From Candidatus Methanophagales archaeon ANME-1-THS (GTDB taxonomy: Archaea > Halobacteriota > Syntropharchaeia > Alkanophagales > Methanospirareceae), in the NCBI GenBank assembly GCA_004212135.1, contig RXIE01000131.1, forward strand, positions 3,776-34,074: DNA of 30,299 nucleotides, read 5' to 3'. Position 1 is the first letter of the stretch, and each line of letters begins with the position of its first letter. The position numbers and the translations under genes were made by a program. The notes beneath the pieces are model-generated. The model did no database searches. It was not told the origin of the DNA and saw only the letters and a list, made by a program, of their open reading frames with translations. This document shows positions 1 through 8,280 of the stretch, in pieces.

Positions 1-1311
1 CATAAGACGGCTCGAGAACTCACGGAACCGGATATAAAGGCGATTCGTGAGGCAATACATCTGCTCTTCGAGCCGATACGCGCACAGGACAAAACACGGC
101 TGAAGGCGCACCTCGTCCTCGAAGCTGAGGAAAAAGTAGATCTGCTTCCATTCGAGCTGGAGGTTTATAAAGAAAAGGCAAAGGTCTTTTGCTCGTCCTT
201 CAATGAGGCGGCCGATGAGTTCTTCACCATGCAACGGGCAGAACTACTCGAAGAGCAGGCAATGAGCGAACACGTGGCCGAGATCGGGAAGTATGAACGG
301 ATTTTGGAGGAGCAAACTGAGGCACTTCACCAATTCGAGCACAAAGAAGAGGAATGCATACGCAAGGGTGAGTTGATCTACGCACGGTATACCGAGCTCG
401 AAGCGATGCTCCGGGACGTGGATAAAAGACGGAAAAAGGTCATGCTGAACCTACCTGATACCGAACTGTCGCTTGAGATTGATACCTCGATCTCATTGTA
501 TCAAAATGCGAGCGGGTATTACGAGCGTGCAAAAATCTTCAGGAAGAAACGAGAGGGAGTGGAGCGTGCGATCCAGGAGACGAGGGAGAAGATAAAGGCA
601 GAACAGGAGAAGGAGTGGAAACGGGAGAAAGAACTCGTTCCCGAGAAGAAGGAGGTCAAGCACGAGAAGGAGGCGTGGTACGAGAAGTTCAGATGGTTTG
701 AGACCTCAGATGGCGTTCTAGTGATTGGTGGGAAGGATGCAACGACCAATGAGCTGCTGGTGAAGAGATATATGGCATCCAACGACCTCTTTTGCCATAC
801 ACAGGCCGAGGGAGCGCCCGTGGCGATCGCGAAGACGGGCGGTAAAGATCTCTCCGAAGAGAGTCTCAAGGAGCTCGTGCAATTCGCCGCATCATATTCC
901 AATCTCTGGAAATTCGGGTTCTACGAGGGGGAATGCTACTGCGTTGCCGGCGAGCAGGTGAGTAAGACACCGCCATCGGGCGAATATCTCAGGAAAGGAA
1001 GCTTTATGGTACGCGGCAAACGGCAGTATTTCAAAACGGCATTAGGGGTGTGTATCGGTATAAAAAAGAAGATGCTGGTCGCATGCCCCTCCACCGCAGC
1101 GCAAAAGGAGCTGCTGGACATATATGTCGAGCTCGAGCCGGGAGGCGATTTAGAGAAGAACGAGCTCGCAAAGGAGATTGTAAAGATCTTCGGTGATCAT
1201 GCGAAAGCGGAAAAGAACGAGGAAATTGAGCGTATCGTTACGTATGAGAAAGTTCTCAAGTATCTACCGCCGGGTAAGTCGAGGATAAAAGCGGTATATC
1301 CACACGGTTAG
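1..1311 (+). CDS. NFACT family protein (Rqc2/NEMF/FbpA-like), 5' truncated
   Basis: The reading frame is open from base 1, so the gene begins outside the window and the ATG at 229 is internal. NFACT proteins bind stalled 60S/50S-peptidyl-tRNA complexes and in several lineages add C-terminal tails to stalled nascent chains. Visible parts are the end of the NFACT-N region (the FNEAADEFF stretch near base 200), a long charged coiled coil (about 250-690), and the NFACT-R (DUF814) domain from about 690, with the W-F-x-T-S-D-G, G-G-K-D-A and NELLVKRY elements and a His in DLFCHTQAEGAP. The C-terminus is lysine-rich and ends in an R-I-K-A-V-Y segment seen in archaeal members. The gene is followed by a 270-base gap. 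Family assignment is firm; the exact activity in this archaeon is inferred. Confidence 0.93.
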   Translation, partial: HKTARELTEPDIKAIREAIHLLFEPIRAQDKTRLKAHLVLEAEEKVDLLPFELEVYKEKAKVFCSSFNEAADEFFTMQRAELLEEQAMSEHVAEIGKYERILEEQTEALHQFEHKEEECIRKGELIYARYTELEAMLRDVDKRRKKVMLNLPDTELSLEIDTSISLYQNASGYYERAKIFRKKREGVERAIQETREKIKAEQEKEWKREKELVPEKKEVKHEKEAWYEKFRWFETSDGVLVIGGKDATTNELLVKRYMASNDLFCHTQAEGAPVAIAKTGGKDLSEESLKELVQFAASYSNLWKFGFYEGECYCVAGEQVSKTPPSGEYLRKGSFMVRGKRQYFKTALGVCIGIKKKMLVACPSTAAQKELLDIYVELEPGGDLEKNELAKEIVKIFGDHAKAEKNEEIERIVTYEKVLKYLPPGKSRIKAVYPHG

Positions 1312-1394
1312 CTATCTGCTATCCCGCTCTTTGGTGCGGAGAAGATGCCTTCGCTTCATCGCTTCTTCGGATATGCCCGCTCACTACCCTCATT

Positions 1395-1413
1395 CGAAAA
1401 ACGTTGTTTTTCG
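1395..1413. repeat. 8-bp perfect stem-loop downstream of the NFACT gene
   Basis: CGAAAAAC and GTTTTTCG form an 8-bp perfect stem around a GTT loop. It lies 84 bases past the NFACT stop codon, in a 273-base gap that is otherwise without a gene. It may help 3'-end formation or RNA stability, but no T-tract follows directly. Confidence 0.4.
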
Positions 1414-1584
1414 CCTGAATTTGGGCTAATGAAAAAGAGAAGCGAAAGAACAGTATCGAACTATCAGATTCGGTTTTGTCTGAAACCAGAGCTACATGAA
1501 CGATTATAAACGGTTATGCGAACGATTCGTTCTGTTTCACTTTTTTATATCGTTCAAAACGAGGTTCGAGTCGAGGTAAAGGAA

Positions 1585-2316
1585 ATGGAACGAAGAAAAG
1601 GAAAGATATGGTGTGCGGGCATGGTGGCGCTGCTGTTGATCAGCCTCGTTGGGTCTGGAGTTGCGGTCTCGCCGCACGTACCGCAAGGAGATGCGGCGGA
1701 TAGTGGATCGAAGGGGCAATTGCAGGGCCAGGGACAGCAGGAACAGATGGAACAGGAAACACAGAACACGGGCGAAGATACAGCGATTCAAATGCAACAG
1801 CGAGAGGAAGTGAGAGCACAAAAGCTCAGCGAGGTGCGAGTGCGGATTGAACAGAGAGAGCAAGAGATGGTCCAAGAGATGCAATCGTTGGGAGAAGAGC
1901 AGCAACTGGTCTATCAAAATCAAAATCAGGTGAGATTAGCCGTCCATTCGTTGCTTGCTATGGAGGATCTGGTAGGTAGTATTGGCCCCCAAGTCTCCCA
2001 AATCGCAAGAGAATTTAACAATTCGGTGCACGCAACGATACGAGCAGAAGAGCAGATACAGTCAAGAAATCGGATCACACGATTATTCATCGGGGGCGAT
2101 GAAGATGCAGCACAGGAGATAGAACAGCAGGTGATCCAAAACCAAGAAAGAATTCGGCAGCTTCAACAGTTGATACAGGCATGTGAGTGCGACGAGGAGA
2201 TAAGAGCGATGTTGCAGGAACAAGTACAGGCTATGGAGCAGGAACAAACGAGATTACAAGAGGTCGCACGCCAGGAGAAGAATCAAAAGGGAATATTCGG
2301 CTGGTTGTGGAAATAA
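1585..2316 (+). CDS. Secreted Gln/Glu-rich coiled-coil protein, unknown function
   Basis: No recognised family. From ATG 1585 the protein is 243 aa: a basic n-region (MERRKGK), a hydrophobic segment (roughly residues 12-27) and a small-residue stretch that looks like a signal peptide, then an extended Gln/Glu-rich region predicted to be largely helical coiled coil, with a single CEC pair (ACECDEE) near the C-terminus. It ends in a hydrophobic IFGWLWK tail. An upstream in-frame ATG at 1516 exists, but a GAGGT ribosome site at 1573-1577 and a TATA-like stretch at about 1542-1552 favour 1585. The likely location is outside the membrane or attached to it. Similar low-complexity secreted proteins occur in Methanomicrobia, but a function cannot be read from the sequence. 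Confidence 0.75.
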   Translation: MERRKGKIWCAGMVALLLISLVGSGVAVSPHVPQGDAADSGSKGQLQGQGQQEQMEQETQNTGEDTAIQMQQREEVRAQKLSEVRVRIEQREQEMVQEMQSLGEEQQLVYQNQNQVRLAVHSLLAMEDLVGSIGPQVSQIAREFNNSVHATIRAEEQIQSRNRITRLFIGGDEDAAQEIEQQVIQNQERIRQLQQLIQACECDEEIRAMLQEQVQAMEQEQTRLQEVARQEKNQKGIFGWLWK

Positions 2317-2348
2317 CGTAGAAGAGAGACCAAAGGCAGTCAAGGGAA

Positions 2349-2651
2349 ATGTCAGGCAATTATAATGCGTATTATGAACGACCGGGCTATGCTAAAAAAG
2401 AAGAATGGAGAAGATGTAAACTGCACGAGATTCTCAGTGATCCTGCATTTATGGGTAAGACCATCAAGTTGGGCGGTATGGTCTTCGAAGTGAAAGGTGT
2501 AAGCAAGACCTTAGTCTGGGCTGGTCAGAACGCACCCGAAGGGGGATTTATACCCCACGAGCCTAATGATATGCATGAGAAACACCGAAGAAGAGTTCAA
2601 AAAGAAGCTAACGCCCGAGGAGTATCATATCCTAAGGGAACGAGGTACTGA
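2349..2651 (+). CDS. Small unknown protein overlapping msrB
   Basis: A 100-aa ORF with ATG start, rich in aromatic and charged residues (NYNAYYERPGY near the start, then a GKTIKLGGMVFEVKGVSKT stretch that looks like beta strands). I recognise no domain. Its last ~26 codons overlap the start of msrB in another frame, and that tail is very basic, which suggests that only the first 75 or so residues are under protein-level selection. It may be translationally coupled to msrB, or a sequence frameshift may have extended it artificially. It starts 32 bases after the preceding gene, so co-transcription is possible. Confidence 0.6.
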   Translation: MSGNYNAYYERPGYAKKEEWRRCKLHEILSDPAFMGKTIKLGGMVFEVKGVSKTLVWAGQNAPEGGFIPHEPNDMHEKHRRRVQKEANARGVSYPKGTRY

Positions 2652-2955
2652 ACCTGGTTTTAGCGGCAAATATACTAACCATAAGGCACGAGGAGTCTAT
2701 TATTGCAAAGCCTGTGGTAATAAGCTCTTTGAATCAGATACGAAATTCGATGCGAAGAGCGGCTGGCCGAGTTTCTTTGAGGTCGTTCACAATGCCGTTG
2801 AGTTGAAGCCGGACAATCGATTCAATGAGGAACGGACCGAGGTGGTATGTGCGAAATGCGGCAGTCACCTGGGCCATCTCTTTGATGACGGACCAGAACC
2901 AACGGGCAAGAGATACTGCATTAACTCGTTAGCACTGGATTTTAAGGAGCATTGA
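2575..2955 (+). CDS. msrB: Peptide methionine (R)-S-oxide reductase MsrB
   Basis: Reduces the R form of methionine sulfoxide in proteins in the cytoplasm, usually with thioredoxin as donor. All family hallmarks are present when numbered from ATG 2575: the KKLTPEEY N-terminal motif, two zinc-binding CxxC pairs (C44/C47 and C92/C95), the GWPSFFE motif, H98 and H101 in SHLGHLF, and catalytic C115 in RYCINS. A resolving Cys at the usual internal position is not obvious: the position before GWPSF is KSGWP, where many MsrBs have CGWP. A different resolving thiol or direct reduction is therefore likely. An in-frame ATG at 2566 is an alternative start. The gene overlaps the preceding small ORF by about 77 bases. 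Confidence 0.95.
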   Translation: MRNTEEEFKKKLTPEEYHILRERGTEPGFSGKYTNHKARGVYYCKACGNKLFESDTKFDAKSGWPSFFEVVHNAVELKPDNRFNEERTEVVCAKCGSHLGHLFDDGPEPTGKRYCINSLALDFKEH

Positions 2956-3040
2956 GAGCATCGGACGGCACGCAAAGCACAGATATCGCTCAACAGCTTC
3001 TCTGAGTGTTCTGGTTCGTATCCGTGAGCGGAAAGGGCAT

Positions 3041-3048
3041 TTATATAC
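3041..3048 (+). promoter_or_regulatory. TATA box of the bactofilin-like gene
   Basis: TTATATAC is preceded by a purine-rich BRE-like GAAAGGGCA. It predicts transcription start near 3070, about 50 bases before the GTG start. A strong GAGGTGAT ribosome site at 3109-3116 precedes that GTG. Confidence 0.6.
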
Positions 3049-3121
3049 CTTGAACTCCTTGGTAAAAGAAGATATACGGGATAGCTATGGTGGTGCCAAG
3101 CTGGTGGAGAGGTGATAAGGT

Positions 3122-4135
3122 GTGAAGCGACTGCTGATCTTGAGCCTTCTGTTCATGCTGCTTCTACCTCATGCCCAGGCACTCCAGATGCTTTCCGGAG
3201 ATCAGGTATCGGTCGATTCGGCCATAGAAGATGATCTGTTCGCCGCGGGCAATACCGTGACGCTGAATGCTCCGGTTGCGGGCGCGGTACTTGCAGGTGG
3301 TAATATTACGGTCAACGCCCCGATAAGCGGCGATCTTTTTGCTTTGGGTGGCCACATAGTCGTAAATGCAGACGTTGGGGGCAAAATTGTAGCCGCGGGT
3401 GGCGAGATAGAGGTAACCAGTGCAACAAAAAATGCGGTCATCGCGGGAGGAACGGTTACCATTCACCCGGATACCGTTATTAGCCGGGATGCAGTTATCG
3501 CCGGTGGGACGGTTACCAATGCCGGCCGGATCATCGGGAACTTAACGGTAAGAGCCGAAAATTTCTATAATACGGGAAGCGCAGGCAGTGTGGATTTTAA
3601 GCAAACCGAGGGCTTACGAGGTTTCAGAACCCGTGTCCAAGCACTCAAGGACATAATTTATCTGCTCATGACCGTCGGATTCCTTATACTCGGTATCATT
3701 GTGCTCAAGGTATTCCCCGCACCATTCTTTATCGTCGAAGAGGAAGTAAGGAAATCTCCGCTGAAGAATACCTTGGTCGGATTTGTTCTTATCATCGCCT
3801 CGGTCATCCTGATAATCCTGATTGCAGTGACCATAGTCGGTTTTCCCGTTGCCTTCATTATGGGAATGCTTCTTCTCATCGCATTGATGCTTTCCAGTCT
3901 CTTTGTGTCATTCGCGCTTGGTAGAAAGATTATGGATCTGTGTAACGTTAAGACCAATGATCTGCTGATTTTTATTCTGGGCTATGTCGTTTTGCGTCTC
4001 CTCTTCCTAATTCCTTATGCCGGGTGGTTCATACGCATTGGAGCGATTAGTTTGGGATTTGGCGCGATTATGTATGCGGTCTATAAGCACCGGCCGGGTA
4101 TGACGACCCCTCGTGCCGTATCGAGCACTCCGTGA
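3122..4135 (+). CDS. Bactofilin-like beta-repeat protein with C-terminal membrane domain
   Basis: A 337-aa membrane protein with a GTG start set by a GAGGTGAT ribosome site 6 bases upstream. Residues 1-20 form a signal peptide (MKRLLILSLLFMLLLPHAQA). Residues ~25-150 are glycine/valine-rich repeats of the form D-L-F-A-A-G-N-T-V-T-L-N-A-P that recur about every 17-19 residues, as in polymer-forming cytoskeletal (bactofilin) beta-helices. The C-terminal half carries about four hydrophobic helices (starting near residues 178, 218, 243 and 282) and resembles the membrane domain of archaeal and bacterial 'polymer-forming' envelope proteins. The repeats would be extracytoplasmic because of the signal peptide, unlike classical cytosolic bactofilins. 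The role is unknown; a surface scaffold is an inference. Confidence 0.8.
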   Translation: MKRLLILSLLFMLLLPHAQALQMLSGDQVSVDSAIEDDLFAAGNTVTLNAPVAGAVLAGGNITVNAPISGDLFALGGHIVVNADVGGKIVAAGGEIEVTSATKNAVIAGGTVTIHPDTVISRDAVIAGGTVTNAGRIIGNLTVRAENFYNTGSAGSVDFKQTEGLRGFRTRVQALKDIIYLLMTVGFLILGIIVLKVFPAPFFIVEEEVRKSPLKNTLVGFVLIIASVILIILIAVTIVGFPVAFIMGMLLLIALMLSSLFVSFALGRKIMDLCNVKTNDLLIFILGYVVLRLLFLIPYAGWFIRIGAISLGFGAIMYAVYKHRPGMTTPRAVSSTP

Positions 4136-4186
4136 TGAGCCTTAAGGATTACCCAAAGACCCGGGATGATACTGCAGTGTCATAGT

Positions 4187-4489
4187 CTACTGTAAAACCG
4201 ACGTAACTGACTGGATCTTCTGCTTTATACTCCCCGTTTTATCCCGCCGCTCATCGATTTTTAAGGTGGTAACAACACGTACCGCACCCAGTTCGAAGAC
4301 CGATTCATGGACTGCTTTGAAGGCTTTTAAAATGAGTGAGAGATCTTCTGCCTCGAATATCGTGCTCATAGCCGTAACCGCCGGCATCAACCCTAATTTT
4401 CTCAGTTCTTCCACTGCTCGTGCTACGTACAACCCCACGCCTGGCGTTTTTGTCCCGATCGGGATAACAGTAATTTCAGCGATTATCAT
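4187..4489 (-). CDS. MTH1187-family thiamine-binding protein (UPF0045)
   Basis: A 100-aa ferredoxin-like-fold protein matching the MTH1187/YkoF-related family: N-terminal MIIAEITVIPIGT, central AMSTIFEAEDL, then HESVFELGAVRVVTTLKIDERRDK and a C-terminal K-x-x-SV. Family members are dimers or tetramers that bind thiamine or related ligands, and their physiological role is unsettled. The gene lies downstream of its own promoter and is convergent with the bactofilin-like gene, 51 bases away. A TATA-like TTTATACT sits on the minus strand near 4510-4518. The neighbouring permease gene has the same orientation 68 bases upstream, so the two may also be read together. Confidence 0.88.
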   Translation of the reverse strand: MIIAEITVIPIGTKTPGVGLYVARAVEELRKLGLMPAVTAMSTIFEAEDLSLILKAFKAVHESVFELGAVRVVTTLKIDERRDKTGSIKQKIQSVTSVLQ

Positions 4490-4557
4490 TTCATGCTATT
4501 TCTTTATTCCTTTGAGTATAAACAAACTTGCATACCGCTTATCTTGAGTATCAACGA

Positions 4558-5817
4558 CTAGCCCACTAGATAGATAAGAGCGGTTATTAGCAAAGCCACT
4601 GCGCCCAGTACAATGCCTCCGATCGTATAGCATCGATAACCTGCTGCGGGAGTCATCTCAGCAAGCTCGATTACGGCCCAGAAATACGCGTCATTCGCAT
4701 GCGAGACCAGGAACGTCCCGGACGCCATGGACATCAGTACCAGTTCAAGGGGCAACCCGAGCTCAGGGAGAGTAGGTTGAATGATACTGGGCGCAATCAA
4801 GAACGTGACGAGCCGCGAGCCCTGCACACTCTGGATTGCAACAGCCACCATAAAAGGAACGAGTAATGCGGGCATGCCTGACCGTACAATCACTGCACCG
4901 ATCTCCTGCCCGACGCCGGTTATTGCGAGCGTAGAGGCAAGCGCACCGCCAGAACAGAGGACCATGAGTATCCCACCGCCTTTTTTGACCGCTTCTCTCG
5001 TCCAGGTATTGATCGTATCCCGTCCAGAGCCCTGCGCAGCGATCAATACGAGGAAGACGCCGATCAATAACGCGACGTTTGGGTCGCCCGCGAAATTCAG
5101 CACTGGAATCGGGTAGAGGAGACTCAAGAAGATGAGGAGGAGTGGAACGATGATAGGCGGATATGCCTGTAGTCTGCTCGTTCGCTTTCCTTGCTTTGCT
5201 ACCACGTCTGGCGGAACGGGACCGAGCTGGCAAAACCGCTTCGCATAGAGATAGCCCGCCATCGAAGTGGGGATTGCAATGAAAAGTCCCAGCAGAACAA
5301 TATCACGTCCCACGATGCCGAGCTCGACCGCCGCGGAATACACGCCCGGTGCGGGATAGATAAGCTCGTATGACGCGAGTGTGCCGAGACTGAGCGAAGC
5401 TGCAGCCACCCCGATCGGTATCTTCAGCTTAGAAGCAATCGCTCGTGCGATTGGTATGAAAATCACGTAGGCTAAGATGCAGCACATTACCGGGATTGCC
5501 ACGATGAACCCGAGCAGATTCAATGCGAGAATCGGCTCTTTTGATAACCGGATAATATCATCGGCGATCACCGCAATCCCACCAATCCCATCCAGGACTA
5601 TGCCAATGATACTCCCGCAGACAATGATGATGCCAAACTGGTAGATCACCCGCTCCATACCCGTTAAAATGGCTTGGAGGCCCTCGAACGGTTTTGCCGC
5701 TAAAAGGGCAACGAGGAGCGATACACTCAGCAGACTCAGAAAAGGGTTAAACCGGAACAGAGCGGTCAATACCAGAATGAGCAGCAGGGCGAGCAGAAAT
5801 ATGAGCAGAGGCGTCAT
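4558..5817 (-). CDS. GntP-family permease (gluconate/organic acid:H+ symporter type)
   Basis: A 419-aa polytopic membrane protein with about 12 hydrophobic segments. Typical GntP-family positions are the N-terminal FNPFLSLL, the GSIIGIVLDGIGG loop, the VQSVQGSRLVTFLIAPSIIQP segment matching the family's second signature, and SHANDAYFW near the C-terminus. Known relatives import gluconate, glycerate or related hydroxy acids with protons. The substrate here cannot be told from sequence, and no sugar-acid kinase or dehydratase lies nearby. A TATA-like CTATTTAAG on the minus strand at 5844-5852 lies about 30 bases upstream of the ATG, pointing to a leaderless or near-leaderless transcript. Confidence 0.88.
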   Translation of the reverse strand: MTPLLIFLLALLLILVLTALFRFNPFLSLLSVSLLVALLAAKPFEGLQAILTGMERVIYQFGIIIVCGSIIGIVLDGIGGIAVIADDIIRLSKEPILALNLLGFIVAIPVMCCILAYVIFIPIARAIASKLKIPIGVAAASLSLGTLASYELIYPAPGVYSAAVELGIVGRDIVLLGLFIAIPTSMAGYLYAKRFCQLGPVPPDVVAKQGKRTSRLQAYPPIIVPLLLIFLSLLYPIPVLNFAGDPNVALLIGVFLVLIAAQGSGRDTINTWTREAVKKGGGILMVLCSGGALASTLAITGVGQEIGAVIVRSGMPALLVPFMVAVAIQSVQGSRLVTFLIAPSIIQPTLPELGLPLELVLMSMASGTFLVSHANDAYFWAVIELAEMTPAAGYRCYTIGGIVLGAVALLITALIYLVG

Positions 5818-5843
5818 CTATTCTTACTATCAGTAGCCTCAGG

Positions 5844-5892
5844 GCTTAAATAGCCGAGGGGGAAAAAAACCTTATTTATACCAGCTTATAAG
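5844..5892. promoter_or_regulatory. Divergent promoter region between the GntP permease and ilvB
   Basis: Two TATA-like boxes point apart: CTATTTAAG (minus strand, 5844-5852) for the permease, and TTATTTATA at 5872-5880 or CTTATAAG at 5885-5892 for ilvB. The run GGGGGAAAAAAAC between them could act as a purine-rich BRE for the ilvB promoter. Confidence 0.5.
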
Positions 5893-5948
5893 AAATAACG
5901 TAGACCATACTCACCCCATTGGGAGAAAGATCGCAAGGGACAAGAGAG

Positions 5949-7670
5949 ATGACTGGAGAAAAATTGAAAGGTGCAGAAATCGTTGTAGAGGAGCTGAAGC
6001 ATGAAGGTGTTGAAGTGGCTTTCGGAATACCCGGAGGCGTTTTGTTAGATTTATACGATGTGCTCTATCAGGATGATGCCCTACGACATATATTGATGAG
6101 GCATGAGCAGTGTGCAGCACATGCGGCCGACGGCTATGCACGGGTATCAGGAAAAGCAGGCGTTTGCATCGCCACTTCTGGCCCCGGTGCGACGAATCTC
6201 GTTACCGGACTGACCAATGCGAACATGGATTCTTCTCCTGTTGTGGCACTCACTGGACAGGTCCCGACGGCCGCAATAGGCAGCAATGCATTCCAGGAAG
6301 CAAGCACCTTTACCATTACCATGCCCGTCACGAAGCATAACTTCCTCGTCACGAGAACAGAAGATCTACCCAAGATCATCCACAATGCATTTCATATCGC
6401 GACGACCGGCCGGAAGGGAGTGGTTTTAATCGACCTGCCAAAGGATGTCCTCGCAACCCGAGTGCATGTGGAGTTGCATCCAAAAGAGACCTTCGCGAGC
6501 TATAAACCAAAGATCAAACCGAACCCGATACAGGTCAAGAAAGCAGTAGAGGCCCTGGTCAATGCGGAGCGACCTCTTATCTTGGCCGGTGGTGGTGTTA
6601 TCAGCTCTGAGGCGACCGAGGAGCTCCGGTATTTGGCTGAATTCCTCGGCGCTCCAGTTGTCACCACCCTCATGGGTAAAGGATCTATCCCGGAGAATCA
6701 CCCGTTCTCCCTTGGCATGGCCGGGATGCACGGGCGACTCTATGCAAACCGGGCGATTTGTGAATGCGATGCGCTCCTTGCTGTAGGAACGCGGTTCAGC
6801 GACCGATTAACTGGCTGGCAATTGGATCAGTTCGCCCCTGAAGCGACCCTGATCCATGTGGATGTCGATGCGGCTGAGATAAATAAGAACATACAGGTCG
6901 ATATACCGATTGTGGGTGATGCGAAGCTTGCACTTCAGGAGCTCATCAAATGGCTGGAGAAGAAGAGAGCAACGGATATGGGGAGCAATGTGTGGGTACA
7001 GCGGATCAAAGCGATGCATTCGGCGTGCGAAGCATGCATACGAGACGTACAGAGAGAAGGGGCTTCGCTCTCAAATATGATCATCAAAGAGCTCAGTAGA
7101 ATTTTGGATGACGAGGTGATCATCACGACGGAAGTGGGGCAGTGTCAGATGTTTGCCGCGCACTATTACCTCACCAAGAAACCTCGGACGTTTATATCAT
7201 CCGGCGGGCTCGGTACAATGGGATTCGGATTCCCCGCAGCGATCGGAGCAAAGGTCGCGGCACCGGATAAGAGAGTCGTGGACCTCGCGGGTGATGGCAG
7301 TTTCCTGATGACGTGCCATGATCTCGCGACCTGCGTGGAGAACGATATACCCGTGGTAGTATGTATCTTTCATAACTGTTATTTGGGCATGGTGCGGCAG
7401 TGGCAGGAGCTCTTCTTTGATAAGAAATACTCGGGTACCAGGTTGGGCACTACACCGGATTTTGTGAAGTTGGCCGAAGCATTTGGCTGCTATGGAGAGC
7501 GAGTTGAGAAGCCTGGGGAGTTGAAAGACGCGCTCGATCATGCGTTCGAGTCTGGTAAACCTGCGGTTATCGATATGATCGTGGGTCAGGAGGACAAGAT
7601 ATTGCCCATGATACCACCAGGTGGGAGCGTAATAGGAATGATAGGAACGGAACAATGCAAACTCATATAA
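5949..7670 (+). CDS. ilvB: Acetolactate synthase large (catalytic) subunit
   Basis: ThDP- and FAD-dependent enzyme that joins two pyruvates, or pyruvate and 2-oxobutyrate, in the first common step of Val/Leu/Ile synthesis. From ATG 5949 it is 573 aa, the usual size. Visible are catalytic E53 in LMRHEQCAAHAADGYAR, the GPGATNL motif, SNAFQEA, the FAD/ADP-ribose-binding middle domain, and the C-terminal ThDP motif starting GDGSFLMTCHDL and ending in HN. I chose the ATG over the in-frame TTG at 5919 because the family N-terminus aligns at MTGEKLKGAE and AAGGGA lies upstream. It overlaps ilvN by 16 bases, as expected for a translationally coupled pair making a catalytic/regulatory complex. Confidence 0.97.
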   Translation: MTGEKLKGAEIVVEELKHEGVEVAFGIPGGVLLDLYDVLYQDDALRHILMRHEQCAAHAADGYARVSGKAGVCIATSGPGATNLVTGLTNANMDSSPVVALTGQVPTAAIGSNAFQEASTFTITMPVTKHNFLVTRTEDLPKIIHNAFHIATTGRKGVVLIDLPKDVLATRVHVELHPKETFASYKPKIKPNPIQVKKAVEALVNAERPLILAGGGVISSEATEELRYLAEFLGAPVVTTLMGKGSIPENHPFSLGMAGMHGRLYANRAICECDALLAVGTRFSDRLTGWQLDQFAPEATLIHVDVDAAEINKNIQVDIPIVGDAKLALQELIKWLEKKRATDMGSNVWVQRIKAMHSACEACIRDVQREGASLSNMIIKELSRILDDEVIITTEVGQCQMFAAHYYLTKKPRTFISSGGLGTMGFGFPAAIGAKVAAPDKRVVDLAGDGSFLMTCHDLATCVENDIPVVVCIFHNCYLGMVRQWQELFFDKKYSGTRLGTTPDFVKLAEAFGCYGERVEKPGELKDALDHAFESGKPAVIDMIVGQEDKILPMIPPGGSVIGMIGTEQCKLI

Positions 7671-8155
7671 TCTCGTTACTGGTGGAGGACCATCCCGGAG
7701 TACTGACAAGAATGTCGGGCATGTTCACGATGCGAGGGATCAACATCACCTCACTCACCGTCTCACCCTGCGAGAAGGAAGGATTATCCCGGATGACCGT
7801 AGCGATCGATGGCTCGGAGCAAGAGTTAGAGCAGGTGAGGAAGCAGCTCAGCAATCTTATTGAAGTGGTAAAAGTGGTCGATCTGAAGGAGGATGAAGCG
7901 ATTGTCCGTGATTTATGCCTTATGAAGGTCCATGTAAAGGATTCGAATGCCCGGTCTGAGGTAATGCAGCTCGCGGAATCCTACGGAGCGAAGATAGCCG
8001 ATGCGATGCTGGATTCGGTGATACTCGAACTCACGGGTGAGCCGAAAAAGATAGACCGGTTTGTCGAGTTGATGAAACATTTTGGTATCAAGCAATTGTT
8101 CAGGACTGGAGTTACCGCGATAGGGAGAGGTGTGGCCGGCGGAATAGAACGATAG
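7655..8155 (+). CDS. ilvN: Acetolactate synthase small (regulatory) subunit
   Basis: A 166-aa regulatory partner of IlvB. An N-terminal ACT domain (MQTHIISLLVEDHPGVLTRMSGMFTMRG..., residues 1-75) binds the feedback inhibitor, usually valine, and stimulates the large subunit. The C-terminal ~85 residues (RDLCLMKV..., AGLTGEPKK-like ELTGEPKKID, FGIKQLFRTG) match the IlvN/IlvH C-terminal domain. The start codon lies inside the end of ilvB, so both subunits are likely made from one message in matched amounts. IlvC follows after 152 bases and has its own promoter. Confidence 0.97.
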   Translation: MQTHIISLLVEDHPGVLTRMSGMFTMRGINITSLTVSPCEKEGLSRMTVAIDGSEQELEQVRKQLSNLIEVVKVVDLKEDEAIVRDLCLMKVHVKDSNARSEVMQLAESYGAKIADAMLDSVILELTGEPKKIDRFVELMKHFGIKQLFRTGVTAIGRGVAGGIER

Positions 8156-8280
8156 CGAGGATCGCGAACCGGGCGTTTGAGGATTCCGTCGGTATACGAT
8201 AAAATACGCGTGGAACAGCCAAAAACAACAAATTCACACAGGTCGGATAGCCGCCACTAATTTGACGTGAACAAGCAAGA

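Noticed and set aside
1537..1923. 128-codon minus-strand ORF opposite the Gln-rich gene
   Set aside because: Leu/His/Ser-rich content is what CAG/GAG-rich sense codons give on the opposite strand.
5919..5948. Upstream TTG start for ilvB
   Set aside because: It would add ten residues outside the family alignment and is less well placed relative to the TATA box than the ATG at 5949.
7197..7709. 170-codon ORF opposite the 3' end of ilvB
   Set aside because: It is the antisense shadow of a strongly conserved gene; its residues show no recognisable domain.
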